Source of the DNA: Bacteroidales bacterium | GTDB lineage: Bacteria > Bacteroidota > Bacteroidia > Bacteroidales > F082 | Assembly: GCA_016281295.1 (NCBI GenBank) | Contig: JAEEII010000327.1 | Coordinates: 1 to 53,410 of the forward strand | Direction of reading: 5' to 3' | DNA: 53,410 nt | In this document: piece after piece, positions 53,283 to 53,410 of the stretch | Layout: every line of letters begins with the position of its first letter | How positions within the stretch are numbered: the stretch's first letter is position 1 | The notes under the pieces: generated by a model | What the model was told of the DNA's origin: nothing | The model's input: the letters and a program-made list of their open reading frames with translations, nothing else | Databases searched by the model: none | Made by a program: the position numbers and the translations under genes

Positions 53283-53311
53283 AAAGCCCTCTCGCTTTCG
53301 CGGAGGGCTTT
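53283..53311 (-). terminator. Terminator of the rRNA operon
   Basis: On the minus strand AAAGCCCTC pairs with GAGGGCTTT, with an inner CGC-GAAA-GCG pairing and one unpaired A. A run of T follows. It lies just beyond the 3' end of 5S rRNA on the same strand. Confidence 0.9.
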
Positions 53312-53318
53312 CCTGTAT

Positions 53319-53410
<92 letters not shown>

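Overview
The window looks like a chromosomal segment of a Bacteroidota bacterium, most likely of the order Bacteroidales. Three things point there. Parts of the type IX secretion system are present (two PorU-like C25 proteases, PorV, a GldJ-type lipoprotein, and a cargo protein with a type A sorting domain). Promoters have the Bacteroidota form TTTG / TAnnTTTG. Genes generally lack Shine-Dalgarno sequences. The gene content is otherwise chromosomal housekeeping, and no phage or plasmid backbone was seen. The window is cut inside rpsU at the left end and inside a 5S rRNA gene at the right end.

Layout. 1-1.7 kb: start of rpsU (-), a block of palindromic intergenic repeats with a relic of a surface-protein C-terminus, and a Fic protein with a possible operator. 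1.7-9.1 kb: housekeeping genes, namely a radical SAM protein (-), class II aldolase, a small membrane protein, purB, an MsbA-type exporter, pepD and rpmH. 9.1-22.8 kb: a glycan locus. On the minus strand lie a methyltransferase and a GT4 glycosyltransferase. On the plus strand lie a YfhO membrane protein, a GT2 glycosyltransferase and a phosphonate pathway: a three-domain nucleotidyltransferase/cytidylyltransferase/PEP mutase fusion, phosphonopyruvate decarboxylase and an iron-type alcohol dehydrogenase. Converging on these from the minus strand are YihY, a flippase and a CDP-glycerol-glycerophosphotransferase-like protein. 22.9-28.5 kb: rseC and a complete rnfBCDGEA ion-pumping operon ending in a strong terminator. 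28.6-33.7 kb: a 1129-residue surface protein, a lipoprotein and a beta-barrel protein in one unit. 33.7-43.5 kb: porV and two tandem porU-like genes (-), then gldJ (+). 43.5-53.0 kb: murF, anmK, exbB/exbD/tonB, folC, a TamL-like lipoprotein and a RecD-like helicase. 53.0-53.4 kb: more copies of the left-end repeats, an rRNA terminator and 5S rRNA (-).

The most interesting system is the glycan locus. PEP mutase, decarboxylase and dehydrogenase would turn phosphoenolpyruvate into 2-hydroxyethylphosphonate. The nucleotidyltransferase domain(s) fused to the mutase could activate it as a CMP derivative, and the adjacent TagB/TagF-like transferase could place it on a glycan handled by the flippase and glycosyltransferases. 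No aminotransferase for 2-aminoethylphosphonate is in the window. The second point of note is the tandem pair of PorU-like sortases, both with apparently intact catalytic His and Cys, next to porV and gldJ.
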